This document shows, piece after piece, positions 13,343-22,403 of a stretch of 51,219 nt of DNA. The stretch covers positions 1 through 51,219 of the forward strand of contig CANRKT010000018.1 of the NCBI GenBank assembly GCA_947631255.1, in the 5' to 3' direction. The DNA is from an uncultured Enterobacteriaceae bacterium (lineage in GTDB: Bacteria > Pseudomonadota > Gammaproteobacteria > Enterobacterales > Enterobacteriaceae). The position numbers and the translations under genes are program-made. Every line of letters starts with the position of its first letter. Within the stretch, counting starts at the first letter, position 1. The notes under the pieces were generated by a model. It made no database searches and was not told the origin of the DNA. It saw only the letters and a list, made by a program, of their open reading frames with translations.

Positions 13343-13927
13343 ATGTTGATAAAGTATCTGCTACCGGTCATAGCACTATTCATCAGTTCTGTTGCTTTCA
13401 GTCAGACAGAAAGTGCGCCTGCCTTGAAAGTTGCCCCTTACCTTCTGCCTGGTGCCCCGACGTTTGATTTAACCATCACGCAATTTCGCAATACGTTTAA
13501 TACTGAAAATCCGACGTTAGCGCTCAATGAGTTTCGGGCGATTGAGTCAAGCCGTGACAAAGCAAACCTGACACGAGCAGCAACGACCATCAATGAACAT
13601 CTTTATGCTTCTGCGGCACTTGAACGCGGAACATTAAAAATCAAATCACTCCAGATAACCAGACTTCCGGTTAAGAACTCAGAACAAAAGGCAGCGCAGG
13701 AAAAAGCCACCGAATATATTGCCGCGATCATGCATAGCTTCACGCCGTCACTGTCAAAACAACAGAGTCTGGAAAAAATTAATAAACTGCTGAGTGAGAG
13801 CAAAAATAAACGCTATTTCGCCCAGAATGATGGTCCATTACGCTATGTTGTCGTAGATAACGGTGATAAAGGGCTTACTTTCGCTGTTGAACCGATTAAG
13901 CTGATGCTATCGGATACATTAAGTTAG
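13343..13927 (+). CDS. yiiQ: DUF1454 family protein YiiQ, probably periplasmic
   Basis: The protein is 194 residues with an N-terminal signal sequence (KYLLPVIALFISSVAFSQ), so it is probably exported. The mature part has a helical, charged core (EKINKLLSESKNKRYF) and ends AVEPIKLMLSDTLS. Function is unknown. The position between yiiR and tpiA matches E. coli. AGGAG lies a few bases before the ATG. Confidence 0.85.
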   Translation: MLIKYLLPVIALFISSVAFSQTESAPALKVAPYLLPGAPTFDLTITQFRNTFNTENPTLALNEFRAIESSRDKANLTRAATTINEHLYASAALERGTLKIKSLQITRLPVKNSEQKAAQEKATEYIAAIMHSFTPSLSKQQSLEKINKLLSESKNKRYFAQNDGPLRYVVVDNGDKGLTFAVEPIKLMLSDTLS

Positions 13928-14064
13928 CGTAGATAATTGACAAAAAACAGAGTCATTCCTCCTCTGAGTCTTTATACTCTTTGAAACACCTGACGCCTTA
14001 GAGCCTGATGAGATAACTTCTAAGGCGGCCATTCTTTTTAATGCTTACCGCGTGGAGAATTGAA

Positions 14065-14832
14065 ATGAGACATCCTTTAGTGATGGGTAACTGGAAACTT
14101 AACGGCAGCAAACATATGGTACATGAGCTCATTGCGGATCTTCGCAAAGAGCTGGCTGGCGTTGATGGTTGTAGCGTAGCTATTGCTCCTCCGGCACTGT
14201 ACCTGGATCTGGCTAAACATGCTGCTTCCGGTAGCCATATCATTATTGGCGCCCAGGACGTCGACACTAACCTGTCAGGTGCCTTTACCGGTGAAACTTC
14301 TGCTGACATGCTGAAAGATGTCGGTGCGCAATACATCATCATTGGTCACTCAGAGCGTCGTACCTATCATGCTGAGTCTGATGAACTGATTGCTAAGAAA
14401 TTCGCAGTACTGAAAGCAGCAGGATTAACGCCTGTACTCTGTATTGGTGAAACTGAAGCGGAAAATGAAGCCGGTAAAACAGAAGAGGTCTGCGCACGTC
14501 AGATTGATGCAGTCCTGAAAACTCAAGGCGCAGAAGCGTTCAACGGCGTGGTTATCGCTTACGAGCCAGTTTGGGCTATCGGTACCGGTAAATCAGCAAC
14601 CCCTGCGCAAGCTCAGGCTGTACACAAATTTATCCGTGACCACATTGCCAAAGTGGATGCAGACGTCGCTAAACAAGTCATTATCCAGTACGGCGGCTCT
14701 GTTAATGCTGCTAACGCTGCAGAACTGTTTACTCAGCCAGATATCGACGGTGCATTAGTCGGCGGCGCTTCTCTGAAAGCTGATGCCTTCGCGGTTATCA
14801 TTAAAGCAGCTGCTGCTGCGAAAAAAGCGTAA
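14065..14832 (+). CDS. tpiA: Triosephosphate isomerase
   Basis: The protein is 255 residues (E. coli 255). It interconverts dihydroxyacetone phosphate and glyceraldehyde-3-phosphate. The catalytic residues are visible: Lys11 in GNWKLNG, His95 in IIGHSERR and Glu167 in [12 protein letters not shown]. The phosphate-binding GGSV and GGASL loops are near the C-terminus. The frame is open to 14041, but GGAG at 14054-14057 and family alignment support the ATG at 14065. A hairpin follows at 14867-14896. Confidence 0.98.
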   Translation: MRHPLVMGNWKLNGSKHMVHELIADLRKELAGVDGCSVAIAPPALYLDLAKHAASGSHIIIGAQDVDTNLSGAFTGETSADMLKDVGAQYIIIGHSERRTYHAESDELIAKKFAVLKAAGLTPVLCIGETEAENEAGKTEEVCARQIDAVLKTQGAEAFNGVVIAYEPVWAIGTGKSATPAQAQAVHKFIRDHIAKVDADVAKQVIIQYGGSVNAANAAELFTQPDIDGALVGGASLKADAFAVIIKAAAAAKKA

Positions 14833-14866
14833 TCTTCACGGCCCTCATGAGCTGTAAGATGACTTA

Positions 14867-14896
14867 CCTGAAGGGAAACCATGTTTCTCCTTCAGG
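14867..14896 (+). terminator. Hairpin after tpiA
   Basis: CCTGAAGG (14867-14874) pairs with CCTTCAGG (14889-14896), with an inner AAAC/GTTT pairing. The T run after it is weak (TTGCATATCTTTTC). Confidence 0.6.
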
Positions 14897-14925
14897 TTGC
14901 ATATCTTTTCTCAGCAAACAGTTGT

Positions 14926-15065
14926 GCTCCTCGAGACATCTATGTGATTCCGCAGGCGTATGCCGGTGAGGAAATGGCCACCGGACGCCAGGCGCCATAC
15001 AACGTCCGAAGGTTCAGGCATTTGCCGACTGGATAAAAAAAGACGTGCCAATATCCGGGCGATAA
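14926..15065 (+). pseudogene. Relic of a LysR-type regulator C-terminus
   Basis: Two short reading frames together look like the end of a LysR-family effector domain. The first reads IYVIPQAYAGEEMATGRQA (from about 14938). The second, 2 bases out of phase, reads KVQAFADWIKKDV and stops at 15063-15065. Known LysR proteins end with a VP...ELASGRL segment followed by KVxAFxDWL, so this looks like the last 40 or so residues of such a gene, with a deletion or frameshift between the two parts. The rest of the gene is gone. In E. coli cdh lies between tpiA and sbp instead. The match is by eye. Confidence 0.55.
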
Positions 15066-15069
15066 AACA

Positions 15070-15102
15070 AAAAACCCGAAAACATTGGTCATTCGGGTTT
15101 TT
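15070..15102. terminator. Bidirectional terminator next to sbp
   Basis: AAAAACCCGAA (15070-15080) and TTCGGGTTTTT (15092-15102) form a perfect 11-bp stem with T runs on both strands. It serves sbp on the minus strand and faces the LysR relic on the plus strand. Confidence 0.9.
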
Positions 15103-15121
15103 ATTTTAAGATGAAATCTCA

Positions 15122-16111
15122 CTATCTTTTGCTTATCTGATCAAAAATCCCGCCGGTAGAGAAGTGATCTTGCTGCGCTTTAGTCCAGCCACCAAACTCT
15201 TCATCAATGGTGTATAGTTTCAGTTTCGGGAAAGTACTTTCGTATTTAGCAGCCACTTCAGGTAAGCGTGGTCGATAGTAGTTTTTCGCGGCGATTTCCT
15301 GACCTTCCGGTGAATAAAGGTAGTTCAGATAGGCTTCCGCAACCTCTTTATTACCTTTCTTATCAACTACCTTATCGACAACGGATACGGTCGGCTCGGC
15401 CAAAATAGACTCACTTGGAGTGATAATTTCAAACTCATCTTTGCCCAGTTCACGCGTGGCCAGCAGAGCTTCATTTTCCCATGCAATCAGCACATCACCG
15501 ATCCCACGCTCAACAAAGGTACTGGTTGAACCGCGGGCACCAGAGTCGAGCACTTCAACATTCTGGAACAGATTTTTGACAAACTCCTGGGCTTTTACCG
15601 GATCATTGTTGTTGTGATGTAATGCATATCCCCAGGCAGCCAGATAGTTCCAGCGTGCTCCACCTGAGCTTTTAGGATTTGGCGTAATCACCGAGACATC
15701 CGGTTTAATTAAATCATTCCAGTCCTGAATTTGCTTTGGATTGCCTTTACGTACCAAAAAGACAATGGTCGAAGTATAGGGGGCAGAGTTATCAGGCAGA
15801 CGTTTGATCCAGTCTTTATCCACACGTCCACGTTTTGCAATAGCGTCAATATCATAGGCCAGCGCTAAGGTAACAACATCAGCTTCAATTCCATTAATCA
15901 CCGAGGTGGCTTGTTTACCAGAGCCACCATGAGACTGACGAACCGTGACATTATCGCCGGTTTGCTGTTTCCAGTGAGCGCTGAACGCTTTGTTGTATTC
16001 ATCGTACAGTTCCCGAGTCGGGTCGTAAGACACGTTGAGTAACTGAATATCTTTCGCCAGTACACCGCTTGATGCCAGCAATAATGTTAGTCCTACGCCC
16101 CACTTGTTCAT
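15122..16111 (-). CDS. sbp: Periplasmic sulfate-binding protein
   Basis: The protein is 329 residues, as in E. coli Sbp. A signal peptide ([19 protein letters not shown], cut before KDIQ) sends it to the periplasm. There it binds sulfate or thiosulfate and delivers it to the CysTWA transporter. Family signatures include [25 protein letters not shown] and [22 protein letters not shown] precedes the start. In E. coli it is controlled by CysB and Cbl. No binding site was assigned here. Confidence 0.97.
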   Translation of the reverse strand: MNKWGVGLTLLLASSGVLAKDIQLLNVSYDPTRELYDEYNKAFSAHWKQQTGDNVTVRQSHGGSGKQATSVINGIEADVVTLALAYDIDAIAKRGRVDKDWIKRLPDNSAPYTSTIVFLVRKGNPKQIQDWNDLIKPDVSVITPNPKSSGGARWNYLAAWGYALHHNNNDPVKAQEFVKNLFQNVEVLDSGARGSTSTFVERGIGDVLIAWENEALLATRELGKDEFEIITPSESILAEPTVSVVDKVVDKKGNKEVAEAYLNYLYSPEGQEIAAKNYYRPRLPEVAAKYESTFPKLKLYTIDEEFGGWTKAQQDHFSTGGIFDQISKR

Positions 16112-16315
16112 CGCACGCTCTCTTTTTGGATATTGATGGCTTCAGCCTGCCAGAAACGAATCCAGAAAATAAAGAATAAAAAAAGATTTGATATTCACCA
16201 AAGGAATAAAAAGAGTAAAAGAAGCGATGGGATTATTGAAAAATAAGGGAGTTGCCAGAACAAACAGCAAGAAGAAGATATCCGAAGCTCGTCAAAAAAC
16301 AGCGTTCGATTAAAC
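16112..16315. other. Purine-rich gap upstream of sbp
   Basis: About 200 bases separate the sbp start from the pfkA terminator. From about 16160 to 16270 the plus strand is mainly A and G. No gene is supported. The sbp promoter should lie here. Confidence 0.5.
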
Positions 16316-16349
16316 AAAAAATGAGAGAGAACGTTCAGTTCTCTCTCAT
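16316..16349 (-). terminator. Terminator of pfkA
   Basis: On the minus strand ATGAGAGAGAAC and GTTCTCTCTCAT form a 12-bp stem around a 5-base loop, followed by a T run (the A run at 16314-16320 on the plus strand). Confidence 0.9.
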
Positions 16350-16395
16350 CAAGCTATTACGCTGTCAGACTCACCTGACAGGTTCAGCGGTAATT

Positions 16396-17358
16396 TTAGT
16401 ACAATCTTTTAGCGCACTCGAACCAGTCGCCTTTGAATGGACGTTTCATATTTTCGATGGCGTCGATAATGTCATGGTGTACCAGTTTTTCGTCCTGGAT
16501 ACCGACACAACGACCACCGTAGCCCTGTAGCAGCAACTCGATAGAATATGCACCCATACGAGAAGCCAGGATACGGTCATAAGCAACCGGAGAACCACCA
16601 CGCTGAATATGGCCCAGCACCGTGGCGCGAGTCTCACGCTTGGTATGATCTTCAATGTATTTTGCCAGCTCGTCAACATCACAGATGTGCTCAGTAATAG
16701 CAACGATAGCGTGTTTTTTACCTTTTGCGATCCCAGCTTTAATTTCTGCAACCAAGTCTTCGCGGTTAAACTCCACTTCCGGCAATACCACAAACTCACA
16801 GCCCCCGGCAATCGCAGCAGCCAGAGTCAGATCACCACAGTAACGCCCCATCACTTCAACGATAGAGATACGCTGATGCGAAGAAGAGGTGTCACGCAGG
16901 CGGTCAATCGCTTCAACAACAGTTTCCAGTGCGGTGAAGTAACCGATAGTGTAATCGGTACCTTTAATATCGTTGTCGATAGTGCCAGGTAGTCCTATGC
17001 AAGGAAAACCTGTTTCAGTCAGACACTGAGCACCTAAGTAAGAACCATCACCACCAATAACCACTAGCGCATCAATACCACGGTTTTTCAGGTTCTGGAT
17101 CGCCACTTCACGGATTTTCTCGTCGCGAAATTCTGGGAAACGCGCAGAGCCCAGGAATGTGCCCCCACGGTTTATCATATCTGAGACGCTATAGCGGTCC
17201 AGTTGTACCATGCGGTCTTCATACAGCCCGAGGTAGCCATCATAGATACCCATGACTTCCAGACCTTCTGATAACGCAGCACGTACCACACCACGAATCG
17301 CCGCATTCATACCCGGCGCATCACCACCACTCGTCAGCACACCAATTCTTTTGATCAT
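16396..17358 (-). CDS. pfkA: ATP-dependent 6-phosphofructokinase isozyme I
   Basis: The protein is 320 residues, the same as E. coli PfkA. It carries out the committing step of glycolysis, fructose-6-phosphate to fructose-1,6-bisphosphate. Visible signatures are the ATP loop [22 protein letters not shown] near residue 102, the catalytic region [16 protein letters not shown], and [19 protein letters not shown] precedes the ATG. A palindrome like a Cra (FruR) operator lies about 105 bases upstream. In E. coli cpxP and fieF lie upstream of pfkA, and here fieF is a relic. Confidence 0.98.
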   Translation of the reverse strand: MIKRIGVLTSGGDAPGMNAAIRGVVRAALSEGLEVMGIYDGYLGLYEDRMVQLDRYSVSDMINRGGTFLGSARFPEFRDEKIREVAIQNLKNRGIDALVVIGGDGSYLGAQCLTETGFPCIGLPGTIDNDIKGTDYTIGYFTALETVVEAIDRLRDTSSSHQRISIVEVMGRYCGDLTLAAAIAGGCEFVVLPEVEFNREDLVAEIKAGIAKGKKHAIVAITEHICDVDELAKYIEDHTKRETRATVLGHIQRGGSPVAYDRILASRMGAYSIELLLQGYGGRCVGIQDEKLVHHDIIDAIENMKRPFKGDWFECAKRLY

Positions 17359-17461
17359 GACTACCTCTGAACTTTGAAAACAAAATTAATTCTGTTACCG
17401 GAAGCCTCTGTAAGAGTCCATTACCTCATGCAGACAATGGAAATCTATCAAAAACCTCCAG

Positions 17462-17475
17462 CTGAATTGATTCAG
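17462..17475. promoter_or_regulatory. Probable Cra (FruR) operator upstream of pfkA
   Basis: CTGAATTGATTCAG is a perfect 14-base palindrome close to the Cra consensus (TGAAWCG-like half sites). Cra represses pfkA in E. coli. Position 6 of the half site is T instead of C, so this is a moderate match. Confidence 0.55.
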
Positions 17476-17539
17476 GTAAAACCCCATGACGACATATTAC
17501 GCAATAATGGTCAGATGATGCCAATTTTCCGATAAAAAA

Positions 17540-18089
17540 TTAAAGCGCAAACTTCCCTTGCTGTTCAGCAGGAACGACGGAGCAAGGATCCTGATGAATG
17601 ATAATCTCTGACCCAGTAAACGGGTGAAAGATCGCTTGCTGTACGTCGTCGGCAATACGATGTGCCTGCACCATGGTAAATCATCATTCCATTCTATATG
17701 GAACGGTATAAACGCGTGGCGCCCGACTATCGTACCCTGAGGTTATGTGTCCCCGAACAGCTGGCCACACATTGATGATATCAATAACTTTCTGTCGCTC
17801 GCATCTGGCAGAGCCCGTCCAAGATACACGTGCACGGCACCATTACCCCCAAGCATGCACAATATAAAATATAGACGCCAATTCCTAAAGCGAACAAGGG
17901 ATCTGCGCAAGGCCACCCAAAATCTGATAATAACAAGGCTAAAAGAATAGCGCCGTTCATCATAACATCAGACTGATAATGAAACATATCTACACGGATA
18001 ATCTGGCGTTGTGTTTTTCGCCCTCCCTGCGCTGAGACAGGGCTAATAATAAAGAATTTACTACCGACACCATAGTATATAAGATTGAT
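17540..18089 (-). pseudogene. fieF: fieF relic (iron/zinc efflux pump of the CDF family), frameshifted and lacking its N-terminal half
   Basis: Pieces of FieF can be read in order on the minus strand, in different frames. First comes a GVG segment followed by [12 protein letters not shown] (about 18070-17985). Next is [19 protein letters not shown] and [12 protein letters not shown] (17981-17855). After a shift comes a segment like the cytoplasmic domain start (GRALPD), then [13 protein letters not shown]. Finally there is [15 protein letters not shown] to [12 protein letters not shown], stopping at 17540-17542. These match E. coli FieF from about its middle to its end. At least two frameshifts and the missing first half make it non-functional as a pump. 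Its 5' break lies against the cpxP terminator. fieF-pfkA is the normal neighbourhood. Confidence 0.85.
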
Positions 18090-18097
18090 TTTTAGAC

Positions 18098-18155
18098 AAA
18101 AAAAACCCGCCGGTCAAGGCGGGGAAGACAGGGATGGTGTCTATGGCAAGGAAAA
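18098..18155 (-). ncRNA. cpxQ: CpxQ small RNA, from the cpxP 3' end
   Basis: The last stretch of the cpxP transcript reads TTTTCCTTGCCATAGACACC from 18155 downward, then ATCCCTGTCTTCCCC. This is the known CpxQ body, which is cut from cpxP mRNA by RNase E and acts with Hfq on envelope mRNAs such as nhaB and fimA. It ends in a terminator with stem CCCGCC/GGCGGG and an 8-T tail (18098-18105). The body is conserved, while the terminator stem differs from the one I recall in E. coli and Salmonella. The length is about 58 nt, as expected. Confidence 0.85.
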
Positions 18156-18164
18156 CTGGGGCTA

Positions 18165-18665
18165 CTATTCACTCAAGTTACTACTCATCGTGTGCAACGG
18201 ATAACTCCGCTGCCGCTCTGACGATTCACGATATTTCGTCATAAGTTGACGGTGTTTCTGTGCTAAAACGGCCTGCTGCTCTGGTGTGAGCAAGTGATAC
18301 ATTTGATTACGTACTTTCGCCATTTCTACCTGACGGGAAACCTGTTCCTGTACCATTTTTTCAGTCAGTGCTTTTACTGCCGTTTCATCAAAATTTTCTG
18401 CGGTGACCAGACGATGCATAGTCTCCATTTCGCTAATATTAACACCTGGGCTATCATGCCTTGCCCGTTGCATAAGATCGCGCATTTGCTGGCGCTGTTG
18501 TTCAGTCAGATTAATGCCGTCAAACATATGATCCTGAGTGATACTACGCGTTATCGGATCTTCATTTTGATGCCAGCTAACGCTCATCGGTAAGTCAGCG
18601 GCTTGACCAGCTAAAGTACTGAGTGACAGCGTTGAGGCTATGACGGCAGCGATAACCTTGCGCAT
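18165..18665 (-). CDS. cpxP: CpxP, periplasmic inhibitor of the Cpx response
   Basis: This periplasmic adaptor of about 166 residues binds the CpxA sensor domain to damp signalling and delivers misfolded proteins to DegP. It has a signal peptide ([20 protein letters not shown]) and the LTxxQ family repeats: [18 protein letters not shown] and [16 protein letters not shown]. Two ATG codons are adjacent (18668 and 18665). I prefer the second, as GGGAG is then 6 bases away and the N-terminus matches the family. It is divergent from cpxRA across a CpxR box, and its 3' end gives CpxQ. Confidence 0.93.
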   Translation of the reverse strand: MRKVIAAVIASTLSLSTLAGQAADLPMSVSWHQNEDPITRSITQDHMFDGINLTEQQRQQMRDLMQRARHDSPGVNISEMETMHRLVTAENFDETAVKALTEKMVQEQVSRQVEMAKVRNQMYHLLTPEQQAVLAQKHRQLMTKYRESSERQRSYPLHTMSSNLSE

Positions 18666-18745
18666 CATTCGCTCCCAAAATCTTGTGTGCTGCGATTCAA
18701 TGAAAACAAGTCTACGATTTCAGCTGCAAACAAGCGTCAGAGGGT

Positions 18746-18760
18746 GTAAAACAACGTAAA
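18746..18760. promoter_or_regulatory. CpxR box between cpxP and cpxRA
   Basis: GTAAA-acaac-GTAAA matches the CpxR consensus GTAAA-N5-GTAAA exactly. It lies 80-95 bases from the cpxP start and 56 bases from the cpxR start, so it can serve induction of cpxP and autoregulation of cpxRA. Confidence 0.88.
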
Positions 18761-18815
18761 GTCATAGATTAGCAAGCTCTGATGACGTACTTTCTGCCTC
18801 GGAGGTAATTTAATA

Positions 18816-19514
18816 ATGAATAAAATACTGCTAGTTGATGATGACCGCGAGCTCACTTCATTGTTGAAGGAGTTGCTCGATATGGAAGGCTTTAATGTTA
18901 TTGTTGCCCATGATGGTGAACAAGCTTTGGCCCTGTTGGATGACAGTATCGATCTGTTATTACTTGATGTAATGATGCCGAAGAAAAACGGCATTGATAC
19001 CTTAAAAGAACTGCGCCAAACTCACCAGACTCCGGTAATCATGCTGACTGCACGCGGCAGTGAGCTTGACCGGGTGCTTGGCCTTGAATTAGGTGCGGAT
19101 GATTATCTACCCAAACCCTTTAATGATCGTGAACTGGTTGCCCGGATCCGCGCTATTTTGCGTCGCTCACACTGGAGCGAACAGCAACAGACTAGTGATG
19201 GTAGTTCAACCAGTATTGAAATTGATGGTCTGACAGTGAATCCAGGGCGTCAGGAAGCCAGCTTTGATGGACAGACGCTGGACTTGACCGGAACTGAATT
19301 TACCTTGTTATATCTGCTGGCACAGCATTTAGGCCAGGTCGTTTCTCGTGAACATTTAAGCCAGGAAGTTCTCGGTAAAAGACTGACACCATTTGACAGG
19401 GCTATCGATATGCATATCTCTAACCTGCGTCGTAAATTACCGGATCGTAAAGATGGTCACCCGTGGTTTAAAACACTGCGTGGACGCGGTTATCTGATGG
19501 TGTCTGCTTCATGA
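18816..19514 (+). CDS. cpxR: CpxR, response regulator of envelope stress
   Basis: The protein is 232 residues, nearly identical to E. coli CpxR. The receiver domain has Asp8-10 (VDDD), the phospho-acceptor Asp51 in LLLLDVMMPKKNG, and Lys in LPKPFND. The OmpR-type winged helix is at the C-terminus (VVSREHLSQEVLGKRL, DMHISNLRRKLP, RGRGYLMV). It is phosphorylated by CpxA. cpxA starts inside its last codons (4-base ATGA overlap), which suggests translational coupling. Confidence 0.98.
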   Translation: MNKILLVDDDRELTSLLKELLDMEGFNVIVAHDGEQALALLDDSIDLLLLDVMMPKKNGIDTLKELRQTHQTPVIMLTARGSELDRVLGLELGADDYLPKPFNDRELVARIRAILRRSHWSEQQQTSDGSSTSIEIDGLTVNPGRQEASFDGQTLDLTGTEFTLLYLLAQHLGQVVSREHLSQEVLGKRLTPFDRAIDMHISNLRRKLPDRKDGHPWFKTLRGRGYLMVSAS

Positions 19515-20884
19515 TAGGTAGCCTTACCGCGCGAATTTTTGCCATCTTCTGGCTCACGCTGGCTTTGGTTCTGATGCTGGTCTTAATGCTACCTAAGCTG
19601 GACTCGCGTCAGATGACCGAACTGATGGAAAATGAACAACGTCAAGGCTACATGATTGAACAGCATGTTGAGGCCGAGCTGGCAGCCGACCCTCCCAATG
19701 ATCTTATGTGGTGGCGTCGCTTATTTCGTGCCATTGATAAATGGGCGCCACCCGGCCAGCGTTTATTGCTGGTGACCACTGAAGGACGCGTTATCGGTGC
19801 TCAGCATAATGAAATGCAGATAATCCGTAACTTTATCGGTCAGTCTGATGATGCTGAACAACCACAAAAAAAGAAATACGGTCGTGTTGAACTGATTGGT
19901 CCCTTCTCAGTTGAGGATGGCGAAGATCGCTATCAGCTCTATCTGATTCGTCCTGCAAGTAACTCGCAGTCAGACTTTATCAACCTGCTATTTGACCGTC
20001 CGCTACTGCTGCTGATAGTCACCATGCTGGTCAGTTCACCCCTGCTATTATGGCTTGCCTGGAGTCTGGCAAAACCAGCACGTAAGCTCAAAAATGCAGC
20101 CGATGACGTTGCTCAGGGAAACCTACGACAACATCCAGAGCTGGAGGCCGGCCCGCAAGAATTCCAGGCGGCAGGTTCAAGTTTTAATCAGATGGTTACC
20201 GCTTTAGAAAGGATGATGACAGCCCAGCAAAGGCTATTGTCCGATATTTCTCATGAGCTGCGTACGCCATTGACGCGCCTTCAGTTAGGAACAGCATTAC
20301 TGCGTCGTCGTAGTGGCGAAAGTAAAGAGCTTGAGCGTATTGAAACCGAAGCACAGCGTCTTGACGGTATGATTAATGACTTGCTGGTCATGTCACGTAA
20401 TCAACAAAAAAATGCCTTGGTCAGTGAGACGATAAAAGCCAGCCATATCTGGTCTGAAATGCTGGATAATGCCGCGTTCGAAGCCGAGCAAATGGGCAAA
20501 TTTCTGGAAATCACCTATCCTCCTGGGCCATGGCTGATGTACGGTAACCCTAACGCGTTAGAAAGTGCGCTGGAGAATATCGTCCGTAATGCACTACGCT
20601 ACTCACATACCAAAATAGCGGTGAATTTCTCTGTCGATAATCAAGGCATCACTGTCACTGTAGATGATGATGGTCCGGGTGTTAGCCCTGATGACAGGGA
20701 ACAGATATTCCGCCCATTCTATCGTACTGATGAAGCACGAGATCGCGAGTCAGGCGGGACTGGATTGGGGCTGGCAATTGTCGAAACGGCCGTTCAGCAA
20801 CACCGGGGATGGGTCAAAGCGGAAGACAGCCCTCTGGGTGGACTCCGTTTAGTACTCTGGCTCCCACTGTACCACCGTAAATAA
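19511..20884 (+). CDS. cpxA: CpxA, envelope-stress sensor histidine kinase
   Basis: This 457-residue inner-membrane kinase and phosphatase acts on CpxR. The first membrane segment is near residues 7-29, the periplasmic sensor domain follows to about 160, and the second membrane segment is LLLLIVTMLVSSPLLLWLAW. Next come HAMP and the DHp domain with His248 in SDISHELRTPL. The ATPase domain has the N box (ENIVRNALRYS), G1 (VDDDGPGV) and G2 (GGTGLGLAIV). It overlaps cpxR by 4 bases. CpxP is its periplasmic inhibitor. Length is as in E. coli. Confidence 0.98.
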   Translation: MIGSLTARIFAIFWLTLALVLMLVLMLPKLDSRQMTELMENEQRQGYMIEQHVEAELAADPPNDLMWWRRLFRAIDKWAPPGQRLLLVTTEGRVIGAQHNEMQIIRNFIGQSDDAEQPQKKKYGRVELIGPFSVEDGEDRYQLYLIRPASNSQSDFINLLFDRPLLLLIVTMLVSSPLLLWLAWSLAKPARKLKNAADDVAQGNLRQHPELEAGPQEFQAAGSSFNQMVTALERMMTAQQRLLSDISHELRTPLTRLQLGTALLRRRSGESKELERIETEAQRLDGMINDLLVMSRNQQKNALVSETIKASHIWSEMLDNAAFEAEQMGKFLEITYPPGPWLMYGNPNALESALENIVRNALRYSHTKIAVNFSVDNQGITVTVDDDGPGVSPDDREQIFRPFYRTDEARDRESGGTGLGLAIVETAVQQHRGWVKAEDSPLGGLRLVLWLPLYHRK

Positions 20885-20905
20885 CGTCATAACGACCTTA
20901 TATCA

Positions 20906-20931
20906 CGGCGACAAAGTGCATTTTGTCGCCG
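20906..20931 (+). terminator. Hairpin after cpxA
   Basis: CGGCGACAAA (20906-20915) and TTTGTCGCCG (20922-20931) form a perfect 10-bp stem with a 6-base loop. A T run comes only after about 17 more bases, so termination may be imperfect. Confidence 0.6.
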
Positions 20932-21032
20932 CTGAATATCCGCTCTGCTTTTTTCCTCTGATATCAGACCAGGTTTCCATTTCTGCCTGACGACCATTTT
21001 GCTATTCTGTCCCCCTTGCTGATGAGGGTTAT

Positions 21033-21506
21033 ATGCTAAATATCGTCTTATTTGAACCAGAAATCCCCCCTAATACCGGGAATATTATTCGCTTATGCGC
21101 TAATACCGGCTTCCGCCTGCATATTATCGAACCTATGGGATTTACCTGGGATGATAAACGTCTGCGTCGTGCCGGGCTCGACTACCACGAATTTACCGCC
21201 GTGCTGCGTCATGCGAACTACGAAGCATTTCAGGAAGCAGAACAACCTCAGCGTCTGTTTGCCCTGACAACGAAAGGCACACCCGCTCATAGTGCCGTAA
21301 ACTATCAGGAAGGGGACTATCTGATGTTTGGTCCGGAAACGCGTGGGTTGCCAGCAACCATTTTAGATGTGCTACCGGCTGAACAAAAAATACGTATTCC
21401 GATGATGCCGAATAGCCGCAGTATGAATCTCTCTAATGCGGTATCCGTAGTGGTTTATGAAGTCTGGCGCCAGCTAGGTTATGCTGGCGCTGAAATCAAA
21501 GGTTAA
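21033..21506 (+). CDS. trmL: TrmL, tRNA (cytidine/uridine-2'-O-)-methyltransferase
   Basis: This 157-residue SPOUT methyltransferase modifies the wobble base 34 of the two tRNA-Leu isoacceptors. It opens [20 protein letters not shown]. The knotted SAM site is formed by [29 protein letters not shown] and the region after it. Its stop overlaps the stop of convergent cysE by 4 bases. cpxA-trmL-cysE adjacency is typical of Yersinia and Serratia, whereas in E. coli the two parts lie far apart. Confidence 0.95.
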   Translation: MLNIVLFEPEIPPNTGNIIRLCANTGFRLHIIEPMGFTWDDKRLRRAGLDYHEFTAVLRHANYEAFQEAEQPQRLFALTTKGTPAHSAVNYQEGDYLMFGPETRGLPATILDVLPAEQKIRIPMMPNSRSMNLSNAVSVVVYEVWRQLGYAGAEIKG

Positions 21507-22324
21507 ATACCGTCACCGTATTCAAAACCGCTATTGATGCCATTGAAGTGCTGATCCATATCCATAGATGGCTTGTCGCTGGCAGGCTTGCCAACAATTC
21601 TGGCAGGGACCCCAGCGACAGTGGTATGAGGAGGAACCGGCTGTAATACCACCGATCCTGCGCCTATTTTGGCTCCTGTACCCACTTCAATATTACCGAG
21701 AATTTTTGCACCCGCGCCAATCATCACACCTTCACGAATTTTGGGATGACGGTCACCGCTGGTTTTCCCGGTTCCTCCCAGAGTCACACTCTGTAAGATA
21801 GAGACATCATTCTCAATGACGGCCGTTTCGCCCACCACAATACCGGTTGCATGATCCAGCATGATACCGCAGCCGATTTTCGCTGCCGGATGAATATCAA
21901 CCTGAAATGAAACTGAGACTTGATTTTGCAGGAAAATAGCTAGCGTCTGGCGCCCTTCTTTCCACAGCCAGTGACCAATGCGATAAGCCTGGAGCGCATG
22001 GAAACCTTTCAGATAGAGCAAGGGGGTAGAGTATTTATCTATGGCCGGGTCACGGGTGCGTACAGCACCGATATCCTGAGCTGCTGACGCTATCATCTGT
22101 GGATCCGCCTCGTAGGCTTCCTCAACAATTTCACGAATCGCAATGGCTGGCATAATCGGTGAGGCAAGCTTATTGGCTAACATATAGCTTAGTGCACTAC
22201 CCAAGTCGTCATGCTTTAGCAATGCCGAGTGATAAAAACTGGCTAACATCGGTTCACAATCGGCAAGCGCACGCGCTTCAGCTTTGATATTGTTCCACAC
22301 TCTATCCAGTTCTTCAGACGACAT
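21503..22324 (-). CDS. cysE: Serine O-acetyltransferase
   Basis: This 273-residue enzyme makes O-acetylserine, the first step of cysteine synthesis, and is feedback-inhibited by cysteine. The N-terminal helical domain opens [17 protein letters not shown]. The C-terminal left-handed beta helix shows hexapeptide repeats and the catalytic region [19 protein letters not shown]. The C-terminal tail, which docks into CysK, ends in GDGI, with the essential final Ile. The 3' end overlaps trmL. It is followed upstream by gpsA and secB in the usual order. Confidence 0.97.
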   Translation of the reverse strand: MSSEELDRVWNNIKAEARALADCEPMLASFYHSALLKHDDLGSALSYMLANKLASPIMPAIAIREIVEEAYEADPQMIASAAQDIGAVRTRDPAIDKYSTPLLYLKGFHALQAYRIGHWLWKEGRQTLAIFLQNQVSVSFQVDIHPAAKIGCGIMLDHATGIVVGETAVIENDVSILQSVTLGGTGKTSGDRHPKIREGVMIGAGAKILGNIEVGTGAKIGAGSVVLQPVPPHTTVAGVPARIVGKPASDKPSMDMDQHFNGINSGFEYGDGI

Positions 22325-22403
22325 TGCTTCTCTCCAGATAAAAAATAACGCCCGACAACCAGTGTCAGGGCGCTTTGATTACAGCATCACAAGGCATCGT
22401 CTA

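Noticed and set aside
16252..16530. 92-codon plus-strand frame across the pfkA 3' end
   Set aside because: It overlaps the pfkA terminator and coding region in antisense and shows no family.
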